Shown here: positions 42,410 through 50,924 of the stretch, piece after piece
Layout of the letters: each line of letters begins with the position of its first letter
How positions within the stretch are numbered: the first letter of the stretch is position 1
Assembly (NCBI RefSeq): GCF_031178445.1
Contig: NZ_JAPSIY010000006.1
Coordinates: forward strand, 1 to 64,000
Reading direction: 5' to 3'
Source: Microbacterium sp.
GTDB lineage: Bacteria; Actinomycetota; Actinomycetes; Actinomycetales; Microbacteriaceae
DNA length: 64,000 bases
Translations under genes and position numbers: made by a program
Notes under the pieces: model-generated
Databases searched by the model: none
Seen by the model: the letters and a program-made list of their open reading frames with translations, nothing else
What the model was told of the DNA's origin: nothing

Positions 42410-43039
42410 ATGCACTCGACATCCGCCCGTACGCGTGACCGCCGCCTGGCCGCCGTGGTCGCCACCGTCATCACCGCTCTGGTCGCCCTCGTCTTCGCCG
42501 CACTGCAGGCGCTGAGCGCCGTGTCGGCCGTCACACCGGGGGAGGGCCCGCAAGGTGCCGAGTCCGCCGATGTCGCCGCGGACGGCCGCATCGACGGTGC
42601 GGACGGATACATCACGTCCGGGCAGCCGCTCTCAGTCTTCGACGATGCACCGGCGGTGGCGAACCTCGACCCTCAGCTGCTCGAGGCGCTGAGAGCCGCC
42701 GCGACGGATGCCGCGCAGCAGGGCGTCGAATTCGAGGTGAACGGCGGTTGGCGCTCCGCCGAGCTGCAGCAGAAACTGCTGAGCGACGCCGAGGCGAAGT
42801 ACGGCTCCGCCGCCGAGGCGGCGCGCTGGGTCGCGACGCCCGAGGCGTCGGAGCATGTCACAGGGGATGCGGTCGATGTCGGCCCGTGGAAGGCGCTCGA
42901 CTGGCTGGTCGCCCACGGCGCGCAGTACGGCCTGTGCCAGATCTACGGCAACGAGGCATGGCACTACGAGTTCCGCGCCGATGCGCCGAGCATCGGATGC
43001 CCTGCCATGTACCGGGATCCGACCGAGCGGACCCGCTGA
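42410..43039 (+). CDS. D-alanyl-D-alanine carboxypeptidase (M15B, VanY-like)
   Basis: A 209-residue membrane-anchored peptidase. An uncleaved or cleavable N-terminal helix (about 14-38) exports it. The M15B zinc site is complete: His149 and Asp156 in SEHVTGDAVDVG, His185 and catalytic Glu187 in WHYEF. NGGWRSAELQQ upstream is the conserved Arg segment. It trims the terminal D-Ala of peptidoglycan stem peptides. Divergent from a two-component system, an arrangement like VanRS-VanY, though nothing shows resistance function. ATG 42410 is chosen to give a short basic N-region. Confidence 0.85.
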   Translation: MHSTSARTRDRRLAAVVATVITALVALVFAALQALSAVSAVTPGEGPQGAESADVAADGRIDGADGYITSGQPLSVFDDAPAVANLDPQLLEALRAAATDAAQQGVEFEVNGGWRSAELQQKLLSDAEAKYGSAAEAARWVATPEASEHVTGDAVDVGPWKALDWLVAHGAQYGLCQIYGNEAWHYEFRADAPSIGCPAMYRDPTERTR

Positions 43040-43056
43040 CCATCTGCCATCATTGG

Positions 43057-43111
43057 TGCGCGCCCGGCTGCCGCCCAGTCGCGTGCGCGCCCGGCCGCCC
43101 GCCCAGCCGTG
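43057..43111. repeat. Imperfect tandem duplication, GC-rich
   Basis: About 27 nt beginning TGCGCGCCCGGC (43057) are repeated with a few changes from 43084, between the carboxypeptidase and acetyltransferase genes. The second copy runs into a 9-bp stem, CCGCCCGCC / GGCGGGCGG (43095-43103, 43113-43121), that may terminate the upstream transcript. Confidence 0.45.
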
Positions 43112-43158
43112 CGGCGGGCGGGCGACGAGGCGACACGGCAAGCTCGAAGGAGAGCGCA

Positions 43159-43764
43159 ATGGCATCATCCGCTGACGCGGCCGATCCGTCCGCCTCGTCG
43201 CGCCGCCTGATCACGTGGCGGCCGGTGACGGAGTCCGACTTCGGGCTGCTCGCCGACTGGCTCTCCCGCCCGCATGTGCATCGCTACTGGCACCACGACT
43301 TCTCACCCGAGGGCGTGACCCGCGATTTCGGGCCAGGCACCCGCGGTGAGGAACCGGGGGAGGATCTGCTTGTCTCCATCGACGGCCGGCCGATCGCGCT
43401 TGTCCAGCGGTCGCTCATCGCCGACTACGCCGAGGACTTCGCGGATCTCAGCCGCATCGTCGACGTGCCGCCCGGGGCGCTGACGATCGACTACCTCGTC
43501 GCTGACGCGGCCAGGATCGGCCGCGGGCTCGGCACCACGATCATCCGCGCCGTCGTCGCCGACTCGTGGCGCACCTACCCGGAATCGCCCGCGATCATCG
43601 TGGCCGTCGTGGCAGGCAACATCGCGTCATGGCGTGCGCTGGAGAAGGCCGGCTTCCGGCGTGTGGGTGAGGGCGACATGGAGCCGGACAACCCGGTCGA
43701 CCCTCCCTTGCACGTCGTCTACCGGCTCGACCGGCCGGTGAGCCTGAGCCCTTCGCCGACCTGA
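43159..43764 (+). CDS. GNAT acetyltransferase, AAC(6')-like
   Basis: A 201-residue acetyltransferase. The GNAT acetyl-CoA region is ARIGRGLGTTIIRAVVADSW, and the last motif is NIASWRALEKAGFRRVGEG. The segments HVHRYWHHDF, LTIDYLVADAARIGRGLGT and EKAGF resemble the aminoglycoside 6'-N-acetyltransferase/siderophore-acetyltransferase group. A role in antibiotic modification is possible but not shown. ATG 43159 follows GAAGGAGAG. Confidence 0.8.
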   Translation: MASSADAADPSASSRRLITWRPVTESDFGLLADWLSRPHVHRYWHHDFSPEGVTRDFGPGTRGEEPGEDLLVSIDGRPIALVQRSLIADYAEDFADLSRIVDVPPGALTIDYLVADAARIGRGLGTTIIRAVVADSWRTYPESPAIIVAVVAGNIASWRALEKAGFRRVGEGDMEPDNPVDPPLHVVYRLDRPVSLSPSPT

Positions 43765-43820
43765 CGCACCCCGCCCGGGGAGGTCTCGACATCGGGTCGC
43801 GATCGGCGGATGCTGGACGC

Positions 43821-44207
43821 ATGACAGCTTTCACGGTGGACGGAGCCTATAGCGGCTTCAGCGTCGACGACATCGATGCGGCACGCGAGTTCTACGGAAC
43901 CACGCTCGGCCTCGACGTCGAGACCAACCAGATGGGATTCCTCGACCTGCGGCTCCCCAGCGGTGCGTCGATCCTGGTCTACTCCAAACCGAACCATGAA
44001 CCGGCGAGTTTCACGATCCTGAACTTCCCGGTCGATGACATCGACGCGGCCGTGGACGACCTGATCTCGCGCGGCGTGCACACCAAGATCTACGATGACG
44101 CCGACTTCCCCTCAGACGAGCGGGGCATCGTGCGGGGCACCGGCGGGCCGGATATCGCCTGGTTCCGCGACCCGGCCGGCAATGTGCTCGCCGTGATGCA
44201 GGCCTGA
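43821..44207 (+). CDS. VOC-family (glyoxalase-like) protein
   Basis: A 128-residue protein of the vicinal oxygen chelate fold: FSVDDIDAAREFYGTTLGLD, VETNQMGFLDLRLPSGASIL and the C-terminal DIAWFRDPAGNVLAVMQ. The last Glu usually acting as metal ligand is not evident, so it may be a binding protein rather than an enzyme. Its last 96 nt overlap the 3' end of the helicase gene on the other strand. Confidence 0.85.
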   Translation: MTAFTVDGAYSGFSVDDIDAAREFYGTTLGLDVETNQMGFLDLRLPSGASILVYSKPNHEPASFTILNFPVDDIDAAVDDLISRGVHTKIYDDADFPSDERGIVRGTGGPDIAWFRDPAGNVLAVMQA

Positions 44208-46718
44208 ACCGGCTCGGAGCCGGTTCACATCGCTCACGGCGACGACGGCCTCGCCCGCCTCGTCGGATGCCGCGAGATCGACGAGGGCCGAGATGCCCCA
44301 GTCATGGTCGCCGGCGGGGTCGTCGATGATCTGGCGCACGGTCCACTGGGTCGCGCCCTCGTCGATGAGCAGCAGTGTCGAACTGCGCGCGTCGGCTCCG
44401 GTGAGGATCTCGTCGTGCTCGGCGAAATAGGCGTCCAGCGCCGCATCCCACCGTTCCCGGCCGAAGTCGGGGTCGAGGGTCGCCAGCGCCTCCACGTCCT
44501 CGCGGGCGGCGAGCTGCACCCGGCGGAACATCTCGTTGCGCACGAGGATGCGGAACGCGCGCGCGTTGGCGGTGAGTCGCTTGGGCGCGGGCGGCACGAC
44601 CGGTTCGTCGTCGTGCGCGATCGGATGCCCCGCCACGAGCTCCTCCCACTCATCGAGCAGGCTCGAGTCCACCTGGCGCACGAGTTCCCCGAGCCACTCG
44701 ATGAGATCGCGCAGCTCCTCGGTTTTGAGGTGCTCGGGAATCGTCTGCGACGCCGCGCGATACGCATCGGAGAGGTAGCGCAGCACGACCCCCTCGGATC
44801 GGGCGGTCTTGTAGAAGGCGACATATTCCCCGAACGACATGGCCCGTTCGTACATGTCGCGCACCACGGATTTCGGGTGCAGCTCGAAGTCGCGAATCCA
44901 GGGCTGCGCGGCGCTGAACGTCTCGAACGCGGCCGAAAGCAGCTCTTCGAGGGGCTTCGGGTAGGTGATCTGCTCGAGCAGCTCCATACGTTCGTCGTAC
45001 TCGATCCCCTCGGCCTTCATCGCCGCGACGGCCTCGCCACGGGCGACGAACTCCTGCTGCGAGAGGATCGCCCTCGGGTCGTCGAGCGTGGCCTCGACGA
45101 TGGAGATCATGTCGAGCGCGTACGAGCCTGTTCCCGCAGTGGCGGCGGAGTCGGGGTCGAGCAGCTCGAAGGCCGCCAGCGCGAAGGGGGAGAGCGGCTG
45201 GTTGAGCGCGAAGTTCGGCTGCAGGTCGACGGTCAGCCGCGCGGAGCCGTCGCCGGTGCGTTCCACGACCCCGGACTCCAGCAGGGTGCGATAGATGCCC
45301 AGTGCGCGCAGCGCCAGCATCCGCTGCCGCGGTCTCGTCTCGTGATTGTCGTATACCAGTGCGCGCATATTCGCGAAGACGTCGCCGCCGCGCCCGATCA
45401 CGTTGAGCATCATCGCGCTCGTGATCTGCATGTGCGGAGCCAGTGTCTCGGGCTCGGAGTCGATGAGCTTGCGGAACGACGGCTCACCCCAGGACACGAA
45501 TCCGTCCGGGGCCTTCTTGCGGACGATCTTGCGCTTCTTCTTCGGGTCGTCGCCGGCCTTGCGGATCGCCGTGAGGTTCTCGCTCTCGTGCTCGGGTGCC
45601 TGCACCACCACGGTGCCGGCGGTATCGAATCCTGCGCGACCGGCGCGGCCTGCGATCTGATGGAACTCGCGAGCGTTCAGCTGGCGCATCCGCTGGCCGT
45701 CGAACTTGGTGAGCGCCGTGAGCAGCACGGTTCGGATGGGCACGTTGATCCCGACGCCAAGAGTGTCGGTGCCGCAGATCACGCGCAGCAGACCGCGCTG
45801 GGCGAGCTGTTCGACCAGGCGCCGGTACTTCGGCAACATCCCCGCGTGGTGAACGCCGATGCCGAGCCGCAGCAGCCGCGACAACGTCTTGCCGAACGCT
45901 GTGGTGAAGCGGAACCCGCCGATCAGCTCGGCGATCGCATCCCGCTGCTCGCGCGTGGCCACCTTCGCGCTCGCCAGGGCCTGCGCACGTTCCATGGCGG
46001 CCGACTGAGAGAAGTGCACGATGTAGACCGGCGCCTGCCCGGTCGAAAGCAGCTCCTCGATGGTCTCGTGGATCGGCGTCGTCTCGTAGTAGAAGTGCAG
46101 GGGCACCGGGCGCTCGACGCCCGTCACCACCGCGGTCTCGCGGCCGGTGCGGCGGGTGAGGTCGCCGGACAGCTCGGTGACGTCGCCGAGGGTCGCCGAC
46201 ATGAGCACGAATTGCGCCTGGGGCAGGGTGAGCAGCGGCACCTGCCAGGCCCAGCCGCGATCGGGGTCGCCGTAGAAGTGGAACTCGTCCATCACGACTT
46301 GCCCGACGTCGGCGTCCGTGCCCTGGCGCAGCGCGAGGTTGGCGAGGATCTCCGCCGTGCAGCACACGATCGGCGCGTCGGCGTTGACCGCGGAGTCGCC
46401 GGTGACCATGCCGACGTTCGCGGCGCCGAAGACGTCGACCAGCGCGAAGAACTTCTCGCTCACCAGCGCCTTGATCGGGGCCGTGTAGTACGTGCGGCGG
46501 CCGTCCGCAAGGGCGGCGAAGTGCGCCGCGATCGCGACCAGCGACTTGCCGGTTCCTGTCGGGGTGCTGAGGACGAGGTTCTGCCCCGAGAAGATCTCGA
46601 TGACCGCCTCGTCCTGCGCGGGATACAGCGTGATGCCGGTGGACTCGACCCACTCCACGAACGCCGTGTACACGGCGTCCGCATCGGCGCCGCGGACGGA
46701 AGAGGGATCGAGAGACAT
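44112..46718 (-). CDS. DEAD/DEAH-box helicase with DUF3516 domain
   Basis: An 868-residue superfamily 2 helicase. ATPase motifs: STPTGTGKSLVAIAAH (Walker A), MDEFHFYGDPDRG (Walker B, DEFH), LMSATLGDVT (motif III), ICGTDTLGVGINVPI and HQIAGRAGRAGFDTAG (motifs V/VI). The C-terminal half (about 470-840) is DUF3516. It resembles Ski2/Mtr4-like RNA helicases; probable role in RNA turnover or repair. The last about 30 codons read antisense through a terminator hairpin and into the VOC gene, which looks like loss of an earlier stop. Confidence 0.9.
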   Translation of the reverse strand: MSLDPSSVRGADADAVYTAFVEWVESTGITLYPAQDEAVIEIFSGQNLVLSTPTGTGKSLVAIAAHFAALADGRRTYYTAPIKALVSEKFFALVDVFGAANVGMVTGDSAVNADAPIVCCTAEILANLALRQGTDADVGQVVMDEFHFYGDPDRGWAWQVPLLTLPQAQFVLMSATLGDVTELSGDLTRRTGRETAVVTGVERPVPLHFYYETTPIHETIEELLSTGQAPVYIVHFSQSAAMERAQALASAKVATREQRDAIAELIGGFRFTTAFGKTLSRLLRLGIGVHHAGMLPKYRRLVEQLAQRGLLRVICGTDTLGVGINVPIRTVLLTALTKFDGQRMRQLNAREFHQIAGRAGRAGFDTAGTVVVQAPEHESENLTAIRKAGDDPKKKRKIVRKKAPDGFVSWGEPSFRKLIDSEPETLAPHMQITSAMMLNVIGRGGDVFANMRALVYDNHETRPRQRMLALRALGIYRTLLESGVVERTGDGSARLTVDLQPNFALNQPLSPFALAAFELLDPDSAATAGTGSYALDMISIVEATLDDPRAILSQQEFVARGEAVAAMKAEGIEYDERMELLEQITYPKPLEELLSAAFETFSAAQPWIRDFELHPKSVVRDMYERAMSFGEYVAFYKTARSEGVVLRYLSDAYRAASQTIPEHLKTEELRDLIEWLGELVRQVDSSLLDEWEELVAGHPIAHDDEPVVPPAPKRLTANARAFRILVRNEMFRRVQLAAREDVEALATLDPDFGRERWDAALDAYFAEHDEILTGADARSSTLLLIDEGATQWTVRQIIDDPAGDHDWGISALVDLAASDEAGEAVVAVSDVNRLRAGSGLHHGEHIAGRVAEPGDIRPAGAPHDAPLV
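44205..44227 (+). terminator. Terminator hairpin at VOC gene stop
   Basis: 11-bp perfect stem TGAACCGGCTC (44205-44215) / GAGCCGGTTCA (44217-44227). The VOC stop codon is the first three bases. The helicase reading frame on the other strand passes through it. Confidence 0.65.
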
Positions 46719-46769
46719 GATCCCTCGATCCTTTCACCTCGAGCGCCTGCTCCCGACGCGCGTCGCGCC

Positions 46770-47621
46770 TCAGAGCGTGAGCCCCTCGAGCCGCTGTTGG
46801 TCGGCGAGCACGTGCAATCCGACGATGCGGCCGTCGACGATGTCGAACGACATGAGCGAGACGACCCGGTCGCCGAACGTGGCTGCCACGCCGGGACGCC
46901 CGTCGATGAACACCGGCGTCGAATGCGCGGCGAGTCTCGCCGACAGCACGGCCTGCGCCGCGATCTCGGAAGCCCCGGAGAGACCTTGAGTGCTCGAACC
47001 GTAATCGGCGTGCAGCATCGCATCCTCATCCAGGAGCCCCAGCAGGGCGTCCAGGTCGCCCTGTTGCGCGGCGAGAAGCCAGGCGTCGACGAGTCTGCGT
47101 TCACGCCGTCGATCGCCTCTGTCCGGTGCGGATGCCGAGCGCAGGCGACGCCGCGCGCGTGAGGCCAACTGGCGGGCAGCCTCGGGCGACCTGCCGAGGG
47201 CGTCGGCCACCTCGTCGAACGGCTGACCGAACACGTCATGCAGCACGAATGCGATCCGTTCGGCGGGTGTCAGGGCATCGAGCAGAACGAGCAGCGCGAC
47301 ATTGACCTGGTCGGTTTTGGCCACGGCATCCGCGGGATCGGCGGCCGCGTCGACCGGCTCATCGCGCCACGGCTCCACGTGCCACGCGCGCTCGCGGGTC
47401 GTGCGTGGTGCGCGCAGCATGTCCAGGCAGATCCGGGATACGACCGTGGTGCACCACGCGTCGAAGTTCTCGAGAGCCGTCGCGTCGGTTTTGGCGACGC
47501 GCAGCCATGTCTCCTGTACGGCATCGTCCGCGTCCGCGCTGGATCCGAGCATCCGTGCGGCGATCGCCTTCAGTCGCGGACGGGCGCTCTCGAACCGCTG
47601 CGCGATCTCTTCGACTTTCAT
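46770..47621 (-). CDS. ECF41-type RNA polymerase sigma factor
   Basis: A 283-residue sigma factor. Region 2 is in AIAARMLGSSADADDAVQET, WLRVAKTD, and region 4 in TPAERIAFVLHDVFGQPFDE, VADALGRSPEAARQLASRAR. The linker WHVEPWRDEPVD matches the (W)LPEP-type motif of ECF41, and a C-terminal SnoaL-like domain (about 175-283) serves as a built-in regulatory domain, including the DGRPGVAATFGDRVV segment. No anti-sigma gene is needed in this group. It is divergent from its typical target, an NmrA/SDR-type gene. Confidence 0.92.
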   Translation of the reverse strand: MKVEEIAQRFESARPRLKAIAARMLGSSADADDAVQETWLRVAKTDATALENFDAWCTTVVSRICLDMLRAPRTTRERAWHVEPWRDEPVDAAADPADAVAKTDQVNVALLVLLDALTPAERIAFVLHDVFGQPFDEVADALGRSPEAARQLASRARRRLRSASAPDRGDRRRERRLVDAWLLAAQQGDLDALLGLLDEDAMLHADYGSSTQGLSGASEIAAQAVLSARLAAHSTPVFIDGRPGVAATFGDRVVSLMSFDIVDGRIVGLHVLADQQRLEGLTL

Positions 47622-47647
47622 GTCACATCTCCTGTTCGTCGATCGTC
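47621..47647 (+). promoter_or_regulatory. ECF41 promoter for the NmrA-type gene
   Basis: TGTCACA (47621-47627), a 16-nt spacer, then CGTC (47644-47647), identical to the published ECF41 consensus TGTCACA-N16-CGTC. The -35 box begins in the start codon of the divergent sigma gene. Confidence 0.85.
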
Positions 47648-47655
47648 ATGATCTC

Positions 47656-47682
47656 GACGGGCGCCCGGACCGGAACGTGACA
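47656..47682 (-). promoter_or_regulatory. ECF41 promoter for the sigma gene itself
   Basis: On the minus strand TGTCACG (47682-47676), 16-nt spacer, CGTC (47659-47656); one change from the consensus. It predicts positive autoregulation of the sigma factor. Confidence 0.8.
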
Positions 47683-47713
47683 GACCGGGGCCAAGACGAA
47701 AGGACGACGACTC

Positions 47714-48493
47714 ATGAACACTCCCATTCTGGTCACCGGGGGCACCGGAACCATCGGCCGACACGTGGTGCGGATGCTGCGCGAAGCGAACCGCGATGTG
47801 CGCGTGCTGACGCGCCACCCCCGCGAATCTGCCGAGGGACTCCAGCACGTGGCAGGCGACACGGTCAAGGGCATCGGGCTGGCGGCTGCGCTTGCCGGCG
47901 TCGAGACCGTGCTGCACCTCGCCGGCGGCGCGAAGGGTGATGACATCGCCGCTCGCCACCTGGTGGACGCCGCGAAGCAAGCGGGCGTGCGGCACCTCGT
48001 GCTCGTCTCGGTCATCGGCGCCGATCGCATGCCCATCGGCTATTTCCGTATGAAGGCGGCCGCCGAGAACGCGTTCGAGGGCAGCGGCATCCCGTTCACG
48101 ATCCTGCGCGTCGCTCAGCTGCACGACTTCGTGCTGCCCATCGTGAGATCGATGGCGCGGATGCCGCTGGCACCTGCCCCGCGCGGCCTGCGGTTCGAGC
48201 CGGTCGGTGTCGTCGAGGTCGCCAGGCGGCTCACCGACATCGCCCTGGACGCGCCCGCCGGGCACGTGGCGGATCTCGCGGGCCCTGAGGTGCTCGACAT
48301 CGCCGACCTGATCGCCACCTTCAACGAGTCGCAGGGTCGGCGGCGCAGGCTCCTGCGGTTCGGTCTGCCCGGAGCGATCGGTCGCGCCTACCGCTCAGGC
48401 GACAACCTCGCCGGCCGCGAGGCCGTGCGCGGCGATGAGACCTGGCGGCATTTCCTCGCCGCGCGCGAGCGTGACAGCGCGCTCACCGCATGA
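47714..48493 (+). CDS. NmrA/SDR-type NAD(P)-binding protein, ECF41 target
   Basis: A 259-residue atypical short-chain dehydrogenase-like protein: ILVTGGTGTIGRHVVRMLRE binds the cofactor, TVLHLAGGAKGDD follows, and GIPFTILRVAQLHDFVLP is the NmrA-like part. The catalytic Tyr-X3-Lys is shifted to YFRMKAAAE. Genes of this kind are the standard partner of ECF41 sigma factors. Its substrate is unknown. A consensus ECF41 promoter lies about 65 nt upstream. Confidence 0.88.
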   Translation: MNTPILVTGGTGTIGRHVVRMLREANRDVRVLTRHPRESAEGLQHVAGDTVKGIGLAAALAGVETVLHLAGGAKGDDIAARHLVDAAKQAGVRHLVLVSVIGADRMPIGYFRMKAAAENAFEGSGIPFTILRVAQLHDFVLPIVRSMARMPLAPAPRGLRFEPVGVVEVARRLTDIALDAPAGHVADLAGPEVLDIADLIATFNESQGRRRRLLRFGLPGAIGRAYRSGDNLAGREAVRGDETWRHFLAARERDSALTA

Positions 48494-48575
48494 GCGTGGC
48501 GCGCCGGCGAGGAGACACTCGGCGCTGCCGCATCCGTTCGCAGAGGATCTCTCGCGCTGGGGCGTGCGGATGCGG

Positions 48576-49613
48576 TCAGACCTCGTCGCGCAGCTCGCTG
48601 TGAATGCGTCGCAGGTCCTCCATGAGGGACCCGACCAGGATCCAGTGATCGGACTCGGGCGGGCGCACGACCAGCGGCGCGGTGAGCGCAGGGATCGCCG
48701 AGGTCGTCGCGTCGGGCTCCGGCGCGGCACCCGCCGCCTGCACGGCGAGACGAACGTCGTGGCCCGCCCGGCGCAGCTGCTCAGCGATCGCCCGCACCGT
48801 CGGATCGTCGGCGAGGGAGCCCTCGTAGTGGTCGAAGTACGCCCTGGTCATGCCGATCACCTGCGTGACCACGGGTGAGAGGCGATCGAACAGGGCCCGC
48901 AGTTCGACCAGGTCGTCTCGGTGACGTGACCGACGCGGGTTGAGCGCAAGAGAATCCTCCCCGGCCTCGAGAGCCGCCTCGGCGGCATCCTTCATCGGCC
49001 GCAGCAGCCGCACCTGCAGCATCAGCTCCTGCAGCTGTGCGGGATCCCGGGTCGACGGCAGCGCGTCGGCGAGGCGGTCGAGCGAGGCGGCGACCTCGCG
49101 CCCCAGCATCCCGAGGTCGCGGCGGGCCGGCGCGCTGAGCACCGGCGGCACGATCGCGACGTTCACGACGAAGCCGATGGCCGCGCCGATCAGCGTCTCG
49201 AGGATGCGATCGACGGCGTAGTCGGGGCTCGACGATCCCAGCGCCAGAACCAGCACGGCCGAGATCGCCACCTGGTTGCCGGTGCCGGGTGAGGCGCGCA
49301 GCGCCCAGGCGATCAGCATCGCGATGACGACGGCGGCCAGCACCACCCAGCTCTGCGCGCCGAGCACCAGACTCAGCAGTACCGCGATCACGACGCCGGC
49401 GATCACGCCGATGCTGCGCTCCAGGGCCTTCGACAGCGACTGGTTGACACTCGGCTGCACCACCAGGAGCGCGGCGATCGCCGCAAACACCGGCAGCGGA
49501 CCGGGGATCAGCCACCCCGCGATCAGCCAGGCCGCGATTGTGGCCGCAGCCGACTTCAGCACCTGCAGCAGCGGGGCGCGGCGTGCGGCACGGATCGCGG
49601 CGGGGATGCGCAT
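48576..49613 (-). CDS. FUSC-family membrane protein
   Basis: A 345-residue protein. The N-terminal half has about six helices, with PGPLPVFAAIAALLVVQPSV and RSIGVIAGVVIAVLLSLVLG, and GNQVAISAVLVLALGSSSPD, as in fusaric-acid-resistance/aromatic-acid exporter (FUSC) proteins. The C-terminal half is a helical cytoplasmic domain (RDLGMLGREVAASLDRLADA). The family exports aromatic acids or is of unknown role. Confidence 0.85.
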   Translation of the reverse strand: MRIPAAIRAARRAPLLQVLKSAAATIAAWLIAGWLIPGPLPVFAAIAALLVVQPSVNQSLSKALERSIGVIAGVVIAVLLSLVLGAQSWVVLAAVVIAMLIAWALRASPGTGNQVAISAVLVLALGSSSPDYAVDRILETLIGAAIGFVVNVAIVPPVLSAPARRDLGMLGREVAASLDRLADALPSTRDPAQLQELMLQVRLLRPMKDAAEAALEAGEDSLALNPRRSRHRDDLVELRALFDRLSPVVTQVIGMTRAYFDHYEGSLADDPTVRAIAEQLRRAGHDVRLAVQAAGAAPEPDATTSAIPALTAPLVVRPPESDHWILVGSLMEDLRRIHSELRDEV

Positions 49614-49658
49614 GCGTCAACGCTAGTCCGGTGCCGCAGCGGCTTCACTCGGTGTGCA

Positions 49659-49720
49659 GGAGATCGCCGCGGATGCAGGATCCATATCCGGCAATCCGTC
49701 CTGCATACCGGGTGATCTCC
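49659..49720. repeat. Long imperfect dyad, REP-like element copy 2
   Basis: 22-nt arms (49659-49680 and 49699-49720), 18 of 22 pairs matching plus one wobble, and an 18-nt loop. Left arm starts GGAGATCGCC and ends TGCAGGA; the right starts TCCTGCAT and ends GGTGATCTCC. It is related to the element at 40446-40502 (CCGGGTG-GATCTCC core) and lies in the 211-nt gap between FUSC and a membrane protein gene. Confidence 0.55.
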
Positions 49721-49824
49721 GGCAGATCGTGCGCGGCCCGCGCGCTCGGGGCGCTGGACGGCCGTCTTCGCACGCACCCGTGCGGCTACGCGCCGGCGTC
49801 GGCCAGTCGTGCTTCGATGAGGGC

Positions 49825-50880
49825 GTGGAGAAGGGTACCGAGGGGCGGTTGCGCGAGCAGAAGCGGATGCTCTGGGCGACCGCGATCTGCTTCGCGACAG
49901 GCGCGCTCGCCGGAACCACCGTGCTCTGGGGTGCCGCCCGTCCGTTCAGCGGCGACGGCTCGGTGATCATCCCGGTGGCCCTGATCGCCGGGCTCATCGC
50001 CGCCGGCGCGTTCGTCGTCAGCACGCGTATCCACCGTGCGGGCGAGACCGCGCCGATGCCCCGGTGGCAGGCGCTGGTCTCCGACATCAGCACCGTTGCC
50101 GTGACGATGGCCCTCGCCGCCGTCACCGGCGTCGGCGTGCTGCTCGCCGGCGAAGTACTGGCCACCGGCCTGCGGGGACTCGAACTGCCCGCCGTCGGCG
50201 GCGGCGTCTTCACCGGGGTGGCGTCGGCGTTCGGGGGCAGACTGGCGTTTCGCGCCGGCATCCGGCTGCGCACCGGCGATCTGGCCGGCCTGCTGTTCGC
50301 CTTCCTCGTGATCGGCACGCTGTTCGCGATGATCACCGCGCGCGACCCGGCGTGGTGGGAACGCAGCTTCTCGCAGCTGGGCATCGGCGCCGGCGGCTGG
50401 GCCTTCAACGGGACGGTGGTCGTCGCGGGAGTGCTCATCGCGACGTGCGGCTCGTACCTCGGGCGCGACCTGCACCGGATGCTGGGCGACAGCGCCCTGC
50501 GTGGAATCGCCGTGGTGGTGCTCACCTGGGTCGGCGCCGGGATCGCGCTCGCCGCGGTCGGCCTGCTGCCCATCGACCGGGTGCCAGTGCCGCATGCCGT
50601 CGCCGCGTTCACGGCCCTCGGGCTGATCCTCGCGGCCACCGTCGTCACGACGGCGCTGATGGGGCAGCTGGGGATGCTGCGGGTGCTCACGATCGCACTG
50701 GTCGTGCTCGTCGTGGCCGCGGTCGTGCTCACGTTCGGCGCGCGCCTGCTTTCGGTCGCCGCTCTCGAGGGCGTCGTGGTCGGCCTGGTGCTGCTCTGGC
50801 TCTCGACGCTGGTGCAGCTGCTCGCGATCCTCGCCCCGGACGCATCCCGTCCCTCGGCGCGCCGTTCGCTCCTGCGCTGA
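49825..50880 (+). CDS. Multi-helix membrane protein, DUF998-like
   Basis: A 351-residue membrane protein with about nine helices. A short polar N-terminus is followed by MLWATAICFATGALAGTTVL. The second half contains SFSQLGIGAGGWAFNGTVVV and RDLHRMLGDSALRGIAVVVL, in the style of DUF998. The start is uncertain: GTG 49825, TTG 49849 and ATG 49867 are in frame; an earlier start would run through the REP-like element and is rejected. Function unknown. Confidence 0.7.
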   Translation: MEKGTEGRLREQKRMLWATAICFATGALAGTTVLWGAARPFSGDGSVIIPVALIAGLIAAGAFVVSTRIHRAGETAPMPRWQALVSDISTVAVTMALAAVTGVGVLLAGEVLATGLRGLELPAVGGGVFTGVASAFGGRLAFRAGIRLRTGDLAGLLFAFLVIGTLFAMITARDPAWWERSFSQLGIGAGGWAFNGTVVVAGVLIATCGSYLGRDLHRMLGDSALRGIAVVVLTWVGAGIALAAVGLLPIDRVPVPHAVAAFTALGLILAATVVTTALMGQLGMLRVLTIALVVLVVAAVVLTFGARLLSVAALEGVVVGLVLLWLSTLVQLLAILAPDASRPSARRSLLR

Positions 50881-50924
50881 GACGCGCTACGCCGAACCGC
50901 GCTCCCCGCCGCCGGAGGTGGGTG

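Noticed and set aside
44304..47162. Long plus-strand frame opposite the helicase and sigma-factor genes (952 codons)
   Set aside because: Antisense shadow of two well-supported genes; crosses their junction without any conserved motif.
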